Source of the DNA: UBA8190 sp003453695
GTDB taxonomy: Bacteria; Actinomycetota; Acidimicrobiia; Acidimicrobiales; UBA8190
DNA length: 64,000 bases
Direction of reading: 5' to 3'
NCBI GenBank assembly: GCA_036796975.1
Contig: DAIRBY010000003.1
Span: 1 to 64,000 of the forward strand
Within the stretch, counting starts at the first letter, position 1. Every line of letters starts with the position of its first letter. The notes beneath the pieces were generated by a model, which was not told the DNA's origin, ran no database searches, and saw only the letters and a list, made by a program, of their open reading frames with translations. Positions 14,773-24,697 of the stretch are shown piece after piece. The position numbers and the translations under genes are program-made.

Positions 14773-17046
14773 ATGGGAGACGACGTGTTCGAGGGCCGCA
14801 TCGGCCGGGACTTCGAGGACTCGGAACCGTGGTGGCCGGAGCCGTTGCGGGCCCGTCCCGGGTCCCCCAACGTCGTGTTCGTGCTCCTCGACGACGTCGG
14901 CTTCGCCCAGCTGGGCTGCTTCGGCTCGGACATCTCGACACCGGCGATCGACGCCCTGGCCGGGCGCGGCCTTCGCTTCACCAACTTCCACACCACGGCG
15001 CTGTGCTCCCCCACCCGTGCCTGTCTGCTCACCGGCCGGAACCACCATTCGAACGGCATGGGGCGCATCATCGAGCTGTCCTCCGGTTTCCCCGGATACG
15101 ACGCCCGGATCCCGTTCGCCAACGGGCTGCTCTCCGAGATGCTGCTTCCCCACGGGTACGCCACGTTCGCCGTTGGCAAATGGCACCTCACCCCCGAGGA
15201 CGAATGCCACATGGCCGCCTCTCGCCGTCGCTGGCCGCTCGGGCGCGGTTTCGAACGCTTCTACGGGTTCATGGAGGGCGAGACGCATCAGCAGGTGCCC
15301 GCCCTCATCTCCGACAACCACCAGATCCATCCGCCGCGCAGCTGGGAGGACGGGTACTACCTCACCGAGGACCTGGTCGACCAGGCCGTCGCCTGCGTCA
15401 AGGACCTGCGCGCCGTCGACGACGCCAAGCCGTTCTTCCTCTACTTCTGCCCCGGGGCCTGCCACGCCCCGCACCAGTCGCCTCCCGAGTGGATCGAGCG
15501 CTACCGCGGGCAGTTCGACGCCGGCTGGGACGCCTGGCGCCACGCCGCCCTGGCGCGCCAGCTGGACAGTGGCGTGCTCCCGCCGGGCACCGAGCTCTCG
15601 CCTCGGCCCGACTGGGTGCCGGCCTGGGACAGCCTCGACGACATGGCCAAGGCCGTGTACGCCCGCTACATGGAGGCCTTCGCCGCGTTCTTGTCCCACA
15701 CCGACGAACAGATCGGAAGGCTGGTGCGGTTCCTCGACGATGTCGGCGAGCTGGACAACACGGTGCTGTTGCTCATGTCCGACAACGGTGCCAGCTCCGA
15801 AGGCGGGCCGTTCGGGTCGCTGAACGACGTGCGGCAATGGAACGTGGTGCCGAGGACCGTGGAGGAGGCCTTCGTCCGGCTGGACGAGATCGGCGGGCCG
15901 TGGTGCCACAACAACTACCCGTGGGGATGGACGGTGGCGGGCAACACCCCCTTCAAGCGATGGAAGCGTGAGACCCACGAGGGGGGCGTGGCCGACCCGC
16001 TCATCGTGTCGTGGCCGGCCGGTGTGCGGGCTTCGGGCGACCTGCGCCGCCACTACGTGCACACCGTCGACGTGGTGCCCACCGTGCTCGAGCTCCTCGG
16101 GATCGATGCCCCCGCCGAGCTGGGCGGCGTGACCCAGCGCCCGGTGGAGGGCACGTCGTTCGCCTACTGCCTCGACGACGCCGGGGCGCCCACCAGGCAC
16201 CGAACCCAGTACTACGAGATGTTCGGGTGCCGGGCCATCTACCGCGACGGGTGGAAGGCGGTGACGTTCCACCAGATCCAGGACACGAGCGTCCCCTTCG
16301 ACGAGGACCGCTGGGAGCTGTACCACGTGGACGAGGACGCCTCGGAGTGTCACGACCTGGCCGAGAGCCGTCCCGACAAGCTCGAGGAGCTGGTGGCGCT
16401 GTGGTGGGAGGAGGCGGAGCGGTACCAGGTGCTGCCGCTCGACAACCGGCCCTTCTCCGAGTTCGTCTTCGACAAGCCCCGGCTCGTCCCCGAGCGCAAC
16501 CGCTACGTGTACCGCCCCGACGCCGCCGCGGTGCCCGAGATGGCGGCCGTCAACGTCCGAAACCGCAACCACATGATCCGCGCCGAGCTCGAGGTGCCGG
16601 CCGGAGCCGCCGTCGAGGGGGTGCTCCTGGCCCAAGGATCGGGCCTCGGCGGGTGGGCGTTCTACGTCGAGGACGGGGCCCCGGCCTACGTCCACAACTA
16701 CGTGTCGCTCGAGGAGCACCACATCCGCTCCGACCACGTGTTGCGGCCGGGGCGCCACGAGGTGGCCTACGTGTTCACGAAGACCGCCGACCACACCGGC
16801 GTGGGACGGCTGTTCGTCGACGACGAGGCCGTGGGCGAGGGCACCATCGCCCGCTTCACGCCCATGCGCTTCTCGCTGACGGGGGCCGGCCTCACCTGCG
16901 GCTACAGCGACGGGTTGCCGGTGACCCGGCGATACCGGGCGCCGTTCCGCTTCACGGGGACCATCCACCAGGTGGTGGTGGAGGTCGACGGCGAGGCCTT
17001 CCTCGACCCGCAGGCCGACGCTCAGTTCGCCATCGCCCGCCAGTGA
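14773..17046 (+). CDS. Type I arylsulfatase
   Basis: 757 residues from ATG 14773, preceded by GAGGAGCGG; an earlier ATG at 14734 lacks a good ribosome site. Type I sulfatase motifs: metal-binding LLDDVGF (Asp40/Asp41), and CSPTRACLLTGR with Cys78, to be converted to formylglycine. GKWHL and LLMSDNGAS follow. The size and the C-terminal beta domain (residues 600-757) match long actinobacterial arylsulfatases. No signal peptide is seen, so it is probably cytoplasmic. It hydrolyses sulfate esters; a steroid sulfate is an attractive guess from the context but not shown. A formylglycine-generating enzyme is not in the window. Confidence 0.9.
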   Translation: MGDDVFEGRIGRDFEDSEPWWPEPLRARPGSPNVVFVLLDDVGFAQLGCFGSDISTPAIDALAGRGLRFTNFHTTALCSPTRACLLTGRNHHSNGMGRIIELSSGFPGYDARIPFANGLLSEMLLPHGYATFAVGKWHLTPEDECHMAASRRRWPLGRGFERFYGFMEGETHQQVPALISDNHQIHPPRSWEDGYYLTEDLVDQAVACVKDLRAVDDAKPFFLYFCPGACHAPHQSPPEWIERYRGQFDAGWDAWRHAALARQLDSGVLPPGTELSPRPDWVPAWDSLDDMAKAVYARYMEAFAAFLSHTDEQIGRLVRFLDDVGELDNTVLLLMSDNGASSEGGPFGSLNDVRQWNVVPRTVEEAFVRLDEIGGPWCHNNYPWGWTVAGNTPFKRWKRETHEGGVADPLIVSWPAGVRASGDLRRHYVHTVDVVPTVLELLGIDAPAELGGVTQRPVEGTSFAYCLDDAGAPTRHRTQYYEMFGCRAIYRDGWKAVTFHQIQDTSVPFDEDRWELYHVDEDASECHDLAESRPDKLEELVALWWEEAERYQVLPLDNRPFSEFVFDKPRLVPERNRYVYRPDAAAVPEMAAVNVRNRNHMIRAELEVPAGAAVEGVLLAQGSGLGGWAFYVEDGAPAYVHNYVSLEEHHIRSDHVLRPGRHEVAYVFTKTADHTGVGRLFVDDEAVGEGTIARFTPMRFSLTGAGLTCGYSDGLPVTRRYRAPFRFTGTIHQVVVEVDGEAFLDPQADAQFAIARQ

Positions 17047-17056
17047 AGGAGTTCGG

Positions 17057-17836
17057 TCAGGCGGTGACGCCCCCGTCCACGGCCAGCACCGCCCCCGTGG
17101 TGTACGTGGACTCCTCCGAAGCGAGAAAGGCGATGGCAGAGGCCACCTGCTCGGGCTTGCACATGCCCATGGCGCTCATGATGCGCTCGAACTGCTTGGG
17201 ATCCCCGCCGGGTGGCAGGCCGAAGTCGGCGATGAGCGGGGTCTCGACCCCGCCAGGAGCAACGGCGTTGACGCGCACGCCCCTGCCGGCGTACTCGATG
17301 GCCAGTGCCTTCGTCATCATGACCACGCCGCCCTTCGAGGCGCAGTAGGCGGCCGAGTAGGCCGATCCCACCAGCCCAGCCGTGGACGCCACGTTCACGA
17401 TGTTGCCCTGGTTGGGCTCGATCATGTGGGGCAGCACCTCGCGGGTCATGAGGAAGGTCCCGGTGAGGTTCACGCCGATGATGCGGTCCCACTGCTCGAG
17501 GGTCATGTCGGTGGTGTGGACGAAGGTGCCCACGCCGGCCACGTTGCACAGCACGTCCGGCCGCCCGAGCGAATTGGCCACCCGCGCCACGGCCCGCTTG
17601 ACCTCGATCTCCTTGGTCACGTCGCATCGGGCCACCATGGTCTTGGCACCGAGGATGCCCAACGCCCCCGCCGTCTCGGCGACGCCCTCGGCTGCCACGT
17701 CCAGGCAGGCCACCGCAGCCCCCTCCACGGCGAGACGGATGGCGGTGGCGCGCCCGATGCCCGATGCGGCGCCGGTGACGATGGCCACATGGCCCTCGAA
17801 GCGCCGCGCCGGGTGCGCTTCGGGCGGGATAGTCAC
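17057..17836 (-). CDS. Short-chain dehydrogenase/reductase (SDR)
   Basis: 259 residues from GTG 17836; an earlier ATG lies inside the upstream gene. The GTG overlaps the upstream stop as GTGA. SDR motifs: VTGAASGIGRATA, CNVAGVG in the NNAG position, NVASTAGLVGSAY, catalytic YCASK, and the PGGVETPL loop. It ends 10 bp from the convergent sulfatase. It is the last gene of the minus-strand operon ligase (20365) - unknown protein - SDR, so it probably oxidises a product of that pathway. Substrate unknown. Confidence 0.87.
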   Translation of the reverse strand: MTIPPEAHPARRFEGHVAIVTGAASGIGRATAIRLAVEGAAVACLDVAAEGVAETAGALGILGAKTMVARCDVTKEIEVKRAVARVANSLGRPDVLCNVAGVGTFVHTTDMTLEQWDRIIGVNLTGTFLMTREVLPHMIEPNQGNIVNVASTAGLVGSAYSAAYCASKGGVVMMTKALAIEYAGRGVRVNAVAPGGVETPLIADFGLPPGGDPKQFERIMSAMGMCKPEQVASAIAFLASEESTYTTGAVLAVDGGVTA

Positions 17837-18687
17837 TGTCCGTCCCCCCAGAGCTCGTCGGTATAGGTGTCGGTGCCGGGGATGGTCGGGATGAAGCCCA
17901 TGGCGGCGACGACCGACGCCATGCCCGACTTCTCGAGGGCCCGCTCGTGTCCGGCCACGACCTCGTCCCAGGCGGTGGCCGGGTCGTCGTCCAAGAACCA
18001 CAGCGTGAGCTGGCGGCGGTCATCGGCTTCGGTACGGGGCACGTCCCCGGGTGCGTCGACGAGGAGCGGCAGGGGGTCCGCCGCCACCACCAGGCGTGCC
18101 GCGGTGCCGGGGAGCAGGGCCGGCAGGTGCTCGGAGCGATACCAGGCCTCGAAGGACTCCGCACTCACGTCGTCGGCGCGGTCGGTGAACACCGCCACGA
18201 GCCCGGCCGAGGGGTGGTCGAGGGCGAGCTCGGAGGGCAGGCCGTCCGGCTGGCGGGAGTGCTCCCAGGCGTATCGGTACAGAAGCGTGTGGACATGGTC
18301 GCGAGCGGCGAACATGCGGCCCGCCTTGTGCAACGCCTTCACCTGGTCGACCGCCCAGCGGTTCCAGACGTCGTGGTAGCCCTCGAGCACCCAGTACAGC
18401 GCCAGATAGCTGCCCCGCCCGTCCGCACCGGTGACGGCCGCCGAACCCGGGTGGCGCAAGGCCTTCAAGCGAGCGGTGGCGACGAAGCGCTTCCCGGCGA
18501 ACTGGTAGGGACCGATCATGCAGCCGGAATAGAAGTGGTCGCGCTCGTACCAGCGGTTGTAGGCGACCTCCTGGCCTCGGTGTGGTTCCACCAAGGTGAA
18601 GAGCATCGAGCCCAGCTTGATCGGCTCGGCGCCGGCTGTGATGCAGTGCTGTCGGGGCGGGCGCTCGCCGCTCGTGGTGTCGGTCAC
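17833..18687 (-). CDS. Unknown protein, two dimeric alpha-beta barrel-like halves
   Basis: 284 residues from ATG 18687. Two related segments are visible: residues 27-110 (TLVEPHRGQEVAYNRWYERDH) and residues 170-260 (VAVFTDRADDVSAESFEAWY followed by RSEHLPALL). Each has the W/F-Y-x2-EH pattern of EthD/Dabb ferredoxin-like domains, so the protein may be an internal pseudo-dimer. No catalytic residues can be assigned. It sits between a CoA ligase and an SDR with GTGA coupling to the latter, suggesting a role in the same catabolic route. Related Dabb proteins include monooxygenases, decarboxylases and stress proteins. Confidence 0.7.
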   Translation of the reverse strand: MTDTTSGERPPRQHCITAGAEPIKLGSMLFTLVEPHRGQEVAYNRWYERDHFYSGCMIGPYQFAGKRFVATARLKALRHPGSAAVTGADGRGSYLALYWVLEGYHDVWNRWAVDQVKALHKAGRMFAARDHVHTLLYRYAWEHSRQPDGLPSELALDHPSAGLVAVFTDRADDVSAESFEAWYRSEHLPALLPGTAARLVVAADPLPLLVDAPGDVPRTEADDRRQLTLWFLDDDPATAWDEVVAGHERALEKSGMASVVAAMGFIPTIPGTDTYTDELWGDGQ

Positions 18688-18727
18688 CTGAGTCCTCCCA
18701 TCATCGAGATCCTCCGGTCGCTGCGCC

Positions 18728-20365
<1,638 letters not shown>

Positions 20366-20435
20366 ATGCGGGGCGATGGTAACAGGGGACCCTCGGTGAC
20401 CCGCCAGGCGCTTGCCCCGCTGACGCCGATCGCGG

Positions 20436-20462
20436 GGTGATCAGTATCGCTTGGTGATCAGT
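20436..20462. repeat. Direct repeat GGTGATCAGT, two copies
   Basis: The decamer GGTGATCAGT occurs at 20436-20445 and 20453-20462, 17 bp apart start to start, each with a TGATCA palindromic core. It lies between the ligase start (20365) and a decayed gene. It could be an operator or a footprint of an excised element; there is no further evidence. Confidence 0.4.
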
Positions 20463-20560
20463 GGAGCAGGTTCAGCGTGGTGGTGGCGCCGTCGACGTCG
20501 TAGAGGCCGCCGCTTCCGGGAACCACCGCCAGGCCGAACAGCGCGCCGCCGGACGACTCC
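20458..20560 (-). pseudogene. C-terminal remnant of a secreted beta-propeller-like protein
   Basis: On the minus strand a frame ending in TGA at 20458 reads GGALFGLAVVPGSGGLYDVD followed by about ten residues ending NLLH. This looks like the final blade and tail of a beta-propeller protein of the extracellular sugar-dehydrogenase or NHL kind. The frame is closed by a stop about 55 codons upstream and no start or remaining domain is present. It is therefore interpreted as a truncated remnant. Recognition is by pattern only. Confidence 0.35.
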
Positions 20561-20638
20561 CCCGATACGTCCCGAGCCCCATGCGTCCCAAGGCGGCGTG
20601 CCGATCAGAGGACCGCCTCAACAGGGGACGACGATGCG

Positions 20639-20887
20639 GTGCTCGAGCCGGCCCGCCAAGATGGTGGCGTGCTGGGGGTGATCGCTGTGGTGCTCGGGAT
20701 CGGGTTCGTGCTCATCGGCGTCAACGCGCTCACCGCCGATCCGGCCAAGCGCCCCCGGCCCGTGCCCGGCGCCGGTGGTGAGACTCGCAGCTCCGGGTCA
20801 CTCGCCTCCCGTCGCATCGTGGCGACGGCATGGATCGTGGTCGGCGTGCTGTTCGTCGCCGGCGCCTTCGCCCACCTGGTTCCCTAG
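20639..20887 (+). CDS. Small two-helix membrane protein
   Basis: Up to 82 residues from GTG 20639; GTG 20669 (VLGVIAVVLG) would give 72 and a cleaner membrane start. Two hydrophobic stretches are visible: IAVVLGIGFVLIGVNAL and IVATAWIVVGVLFVAGAFA, separated by a short Pro/Arg-rich loop. No family is recognised. It stands alone between the decayed gene and the alcohol dehydrogenase operon. Moderate confidence because of size only. Confidence 0.45.
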   Translation: MLEPARQDGGVLGVIAVVLGIGFVLIGVNALTADPAKRPRPVPGAGGETRSSGSLASRRIVATAWIVVGVLFVAGAFAHLVP

Positions 20888-20937
20888 GGGGCGGCTCCGC
20901 CGGCGGGGGTGGACCGACCGTCGGTCGACCGATGAGC

Positions 20938-22041
20938 TCACAACGTGAGCACGCCCCGGGCCAACTTGCCCTCGTGCATGGCGTCCACGATGTCACGGAA
21001 TCCCTCGAGGGGCGCCGTCGCCGTCACCAGCTCGTCGAGCATGAGGCGCCCTTCTTTGTACAGCTCGACCATGAGCGGGATGTCATGGTGCGGCCGGGCC
21101 GAGCCGTAGCGGCAGCCCATCACCGCCCGGTCCACGTAGGCCAGGCTGTTCACGTCCACCGCCACCTCGGTGCCCCGAGGCGGGATTCCGATGGCCACGG
21201 CGGTGCCGCCCCAGTCGAGAGCGTCGATGGCGTTGCGCAGCACGGTGGGATGGCCGACGCAGTCGAAGCTCCAGGTCACTCCCCCGGGCCCCAGTGCTCC
21301 CGCCACCGACTTGGGGTCATGGGGAACGATGGCCCTGATCGCCTTCACGGCGTCGGCGCCGGAGGCGTCGACGAAGTGGGTGGCACCGAACTGACGGGCG
21401 AGCGCCTCCTTGCCGGCCACCGTGTCGACGGCGACGATGCGGCTGGCACCGGACAGACGCAAGCCCTGGATCACGTTGAGGCCCACGCCGCCGACGCCGA
21501 ACACGGCCGCCGTCTCCCCCGGCCGGACCTCGGCCCGATTGAGCACCGCTCCCACCCCGGTGAGCACGCCGCAGCCGATGAGCGATGCCGAGGTGAAGGG
21601 CACGTCGGCGTCAATGGAGACGGCTTGGACCTCCTTGACGATCGTGTATTCAGCGAACACCGAGGCCGCCGCGAAGTTCGAGGCCGGCTCGCCGTCGTAG
21701 GTGAAGGGGGTGGACACGTTTCCCAGGGTGTGGATGCACCAGGTGGGATGGCCGGTGCTGCAGGCCCGGCACGTGCCGCAGCTGGCCAAGGTGGCGATGA
21801 CCACGTGGTCTCCCACCTTCACCGAGCTGACCGCCGAGCCCACGGCGGCGACGACTCCGGCGCCCTCGTGCCCCAGCACCGACGGCGCCTTCCACGGGAT
21901 GGTGCCGTCGATCACCGACAGGTCGGAGTGGCACACGCCGGCGGCCTCGATCTTCACCTTGACCTCGGTGGGCCCCGGTTCGGCGAGCTCGAGCTTGTCG
22001 GTCACCTCGGCGTCGGTGCCGGTGTACACGATTCCTCGCAT
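20938..22041 (-). CDS. Zinc-dependent MDR alcohol dehydrogenase
   Basis: 367 residues from ATG 22041. Catalytic zinc ligands are seen as Cys in AAGVCHSD, His-Glu in GHEGAGVV and a later Cys; the structural zinc loop CGTCRACSTGHPTWC carries four Cys. The Rossmann motif is FGVGGVGLNVIQG. The closest type is the actinobacterial class III-like/NDMA-dependent alcohol dehydrogenase. It is the last gene of the minus-strand set fadE30-ipdF-fadD3, starting 26 bp after fadD3, and probably oxidises an alcohol to an aldehyde in the same route, possibly a side-chain alcohol. Substrate unproven. Confidence 0.85.
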   Translation of the reverse strand: MRGIVYTGTDAEVTDKLELAEPGPTEVKVKIEAAGVCHSDLSVIDGTIPWKAPSVLGHEGAGVVAAVGSAVSSVKVGDHVVIATLASCGTCRACSTGHPTWCIHTLGNVSTPFTYDGEPASNFAAASVFAEYTIVKEVQAVSIDADVPFTSASLIGCGVLTGVGAVLNRAEVRPGETAAVFGVGGVGLNVIQGLRLSGASRIVAVDTVAGKEALARQFGATHFVDASGADAVKAIRAIVPHDPKSVAGALGPGGVTWSFDCVGHPTVLRNAIDALDWGGTAVAIGIPPRGTEVAVDVNSLAYVDRAVMGCRYGSARPHHDIPLMVELYKEGRLMLDELVTATAPLEGFRDIVDAMHEGKLARGVLTL

Positions 22042-22067
22042 GGCGCTTGTTTCCCTTCTCGGGTCGT

Positions 22068-23861
22068 TCAGCCGCGTTCGGCTGTGGCCGCGTCGTCGAC
22101 GGCGGCACCGGTGCCGGTGCCCGTGCTGCCGGCTCTGGCGTTGCCGGCTCCGTCACCGTTGTGGGTCTGGGTGGCCCGCCGGCGCAGCTCGGTCTTCAGC
22201 ACCTTGCCGCTGGCGTTGGCGGGGAGGGCGCTCACCACCTGCACGCTTCGGGGCACCTTGTAATTGGCCATGCGCTGGCGGGCCCAGGCCACGAGGTCCT
22301 CTTCGAGGGCGGCGGTGTCGGCGTCGGGACGGGGAACGACGTAGGCCAGGCCCACCTCGCCCAGCCGGGCCTCGGGCACTCCCACCACCGCCACCTGGGC
22401 CACGGCGGGATGGCGCAGGAGGGCCTGCTCCACCTCGGCCGGGTAGACGTTGAAACCGCCCACGATGAACATGTCCTTCTTGCGGTCGGTGATCCGCAGG
22501 TTGCCGGCGTCGTCGAGGACACCGACGTCTCCGGTGTGGAGCCAGCCGTCGGTGTCGATGGTCTCCTGTGTGGACTCCGGGTCGTCCACGTATCCGGCGG
22601 TGACGGTGAAGCCCCGCACCACCACCTCTCCGGGGGCACCGGTCCCCACGTCGCCACCGTCGTCGTCGACCACCCTGACGTCGAGGCCGGGGATGGGCCG
22701 ACCCGAGGTGGTGGCGATGGTCTCGGGGTCGTCGCCGGGGCGGCACATCGTGACCACGCCGGTCGACTCGGTGAGCCCGTAGGCGGTGAGCACGGTCGAC
22801 AACGCAAGCTCCTCACCCATGCGGCGAACCAGCTCCACGGGCACCACGGCCGCCCCGGTCACGGCCAGACGGAGGCTCGACAAGTCGTAGCGGGAACGGG
22901 ACGGGTGGTCGAGGATCGTCTGGTACAGCGTGGGTGGCCCGGGAAGCACCGTGATGCGCTCGGCCTCGATGAGTTGCATCGACCGTTCCGGGTCGAACAC
23001 GTCCTGGGGGACGATGGTGGCGCCCTGCATGAGGCAAGCCAGGATGCCGGCCTTGTAGCCGAATGTGTGGAAGAAGGGGTTCACCACGAGGTAGCGGTCG
23101 CCGGTCGACAGCCCGACGATGTGCGACCAGATGGCGAAGGTTCGCAGCGTCTGGGCGTGGGTGGCCATGACCCCTTTGGGGGCGCCTGTGGTGCCCGAGG
23201 TGAAGATGAGGTCGGAGAGGCCTGACCCCCGCACCGCCTGCCACCGGTTGCGGGCGTCGTGTTCGGCGACGGGGACCCCTACGACACAGCCTTCGCCCTC
23301 CACGACGCCGTCGGCGCCTTGGAGGAACTCGTCCCAGCCGAACACCGGCACCTCGTCGGTCACGGTGAGCTCGCTCTGCTCCCCGTCGTCTGCTCCGAGC
23401 AGCACGATGCGGTCCAGCTGCGGGACGTCTTCGTCCTGGAGCAGGTCGGGGTAGTCGACGCCGAGAAAGCGGCGCACGCAGAACAGCACCCTCGCCCCGG
23501 AGCGGCGCAGCACGAAGGCCGCCTCCGGCCCCTTGAAACGTGTGTTGAGCGGCACGAGCACCGCTCCCGCCCCGAGAGCGCCCAAGGCGCACAGCACCCA
23601 AGCAGCCGAGTTGGGGGCCCACAGCGCCACCCGGTCACCGGGCTGCACGCCCGCGGCCATGACGGCGCGGGTCACGTTGATGGCGTCGGCGGCGAGCCGT
23701 CGGAAGCTGAGGCGGACCTCGCCGTCGACGAGCGCTTCGGCGTCCCGGTAGCGCTCGGCGGCGTAGGCCACGAGCCCCGGGACCGAACCCCAGGACAGGT
23801 CGCCGCGCGGGTCCTCCTCCTGGCCGCCCGCCACCTGACGGCGCGGCTCCTGGTCGGTCAC
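22068..23861 (-). CDS. fadD3: FadD3-like acyl-CoA synthetase (HIP-CoA ligase)
   Basis: 597 residues from GTG 23861, overlapping the ipdF-like stop as GTGA. Adenylation motifs: LIFTSGTTGAPKGV, TAYGLTESTGV, WLHTGDVG, and the hinge ITDRKKDMFIVGGFNVYPAEVEQ (cut here) with a C-terminal Lys in ASGKVLK. The stretch FFHTFGYKAGILACLMQGAT and the PGPPTLYQTILDHP segment agree, from memory, with mycobacterial FadD3 (Rv3561). FadD3 adds CoA to HIP, the propanoate left after removal of rings A and B. Neighbours fadE30 and ipdF are the same as in mycobacteria. A C-terminal Gly/Thr-rich tail (about 25 residues) is extra. Confidence 0.88.
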   Translation of the reverse strand: MTDQEPRRQVAGGQEEDPRGDLSWGSVPGLVAYAAERYRDAEALVDGEVRLSFRRLAADAINVTRAVMAAGVQPGDRVALWAPNSAAWVLCALGALGAGAVLVPLNTRFKGPEAAFVLRRSGARVLFCVRRFLGVDYPDLLQDEDVPQLDRIVLLGADDGEQSELTVTDEVPVFGWDEFLQGADGVVEGEGCVVGVPVAEHDARNRWQAVRGSGLSDLIFTSGTTGAPKGVMATHAQTLRTFAIWSHIVGLSTGDRYLVVNPFFHTFGYKAGILACLMQGATIVPQDVFDPERSMQLIEAERITVLPGPPTLYQTILDHPSRSRYDLSSLRLAVTGAAVVPVELVRRMGEELALSTVLTAYGLTESTGVVTMCRPGDDPETIATTSGRPIPGLDVRVVDDDGGDVGTGAPGEVVVRGFTVTAGYVDDPESTQETIDTDGWLHTGDVGVLDDAGNLRITDRKKDMFIVGGFNVYPAEVEQALLRHPAVAQVAVVGVPEARLGEVGLAYVVPRPDADTAALEEDLVAWARQRMANYKVPRSVQVVSALPANASGKVLKTELRRRATQTHNGDGAGNARAGSTGTGTGAAVDDAATAERG

Positions 23862-24697
23862 GGGTGCTGCGACGACACCGACACCACTTCGCCGCTCATG
23901 TACGAGGAGTAGTCGCTGGCCAGGAACACGATGACGTTGGCCACCTCCCAGGTCTGTGACGACCGTCCCGAGAGCTCGCCGGCGCGCAGCCGTTCCAGTT
24001 CGTCGTCGGGGATGACCCGATTGAGGAACGGGTGCACGGCCAGGCTGGGCGACACGGCGTTCACCCGCACCCCGTGGTTCCACGCCTCAGCGGCGGCGCA
24101 GCGGGTGAGCGCCATCACGCCGGCCTTGGCAGCGGCGTAGTGGGACTGTCCGGCCTGGGCCCGCCAGCCCAGCACGGAGGCGTTGTTCACCACCACCCCC
24201 GAGCCCTGGTCGTACATGAGGCGCAGCGCGGCCCGGGTGCAGCGCATGGTGCCCGTGAGCGTGACCTCGGTCACCGCCCGCCACTGCTCGTCGGTCATCT
24301 CCACCAGATCGACCGTTCCGCCCAGCCCGGCGTTGTTCACCGCCACATCGAGCCTGCCGTGCTCGGCGACGGCCGCCTGGTAGAGGCCCTGCACCTGCTC
24401 CTCGACGGTGACGTCGCACGGCACGGCGAGGGGCCGGCCGCCAAACAGCTTGCCCAGTTCGTCGGCGGCCTCCGACAAGCGCCGCTCGTGGGCGTCGGAG
24501 ATGACGACCACCGCCCCTTCCTCACTGCAGCGGCGGGCGGTGGCGAAGCCGATGCCCGTGCCGGCCGCCGCCGTCACCACGACGACCTTGCCGAGTAGAA
24601 GCCCGTGCCCGGCGGGCTCCTCGGGCGCGCCCGTGGGCGAGGTGCCGCCGGCGGCGGAGGTGCCGGCCGTGGTGACCGGGTCTCCGGTGGTGTTCAC
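23858..24697 (-). CDS. ipdF: IpdF-like SDR (5-hydroxy-HIP-CoA dehydrogenase)
   Basis: 279 residues from GTG 24697, overlapping the fadE30 stop as GTGA. After a 25-residue Gly/Thr/Pro-rich tail comes an SDR domain: VVTAAAGTGIGFATA as a variant cofactor loop, NNAGLGG, NNASVLGWRAQAGQ, and catalytic YAAAK. It ends LASDYSSYMSGEVVSVSSQHP, close to remembered IpdF (Rv3559c). IpdF oxidises the 5-hydroxyl of the HIP-CoA derivative during C/D-ring breakdown. The order fadE30-ipdF-fadD3 strengthens the assignment. Confidence 0.86.
   Translation of the reverse strand: MNTTGDPVTTAGTSAAGGTSPTGAPEEPAGHGLLLGKVVVVTAAAGTGIGFATARRCSEEGAVVVISDAHERRLSEAADELGKLFGGRPLAVPCDVTVEEQVQGLYQAAVAEHGRLDVAVNNAGLGGTVDLVEMTDEQWRAVTEVTLTGTMRCTRAALRLMYDQGSGVVVNNASVLGWRAQAGQSHYAAAKAGVMALTRCAAAEAWNHGVRVNAVSPSLAVHPFLNRVIPDDELERLRAGELSGRSSQTWEVANVIVFLASDYSSYMSGEVVSVSSQHP

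Noticed and set aside
14694..15212. Long N-terminal extension of the peroxiredoxin frame
   Set aside because: The open frame continues upstream of ATG 14683 but is antisense to the sulfatase and would add a Pro/Arg-rich stretch foreign to the family.
14737..16968. Minus-strand open frame of 743 codons
   Set aside because: It is fully antisense to the sulfatase, has no domain pattern and exists because high GC leaves few stops. The same applies to long frames at 12500-14074, 43825-45741, 47823-49661 and 57463-59241.
20461..20781. Plus-strand ORF of 106 codons
   Set aside because: Arg/Gly-rich composition, no ribosome site, and it overlaps the better-supported small membrane protein and the minus-strand remnant.
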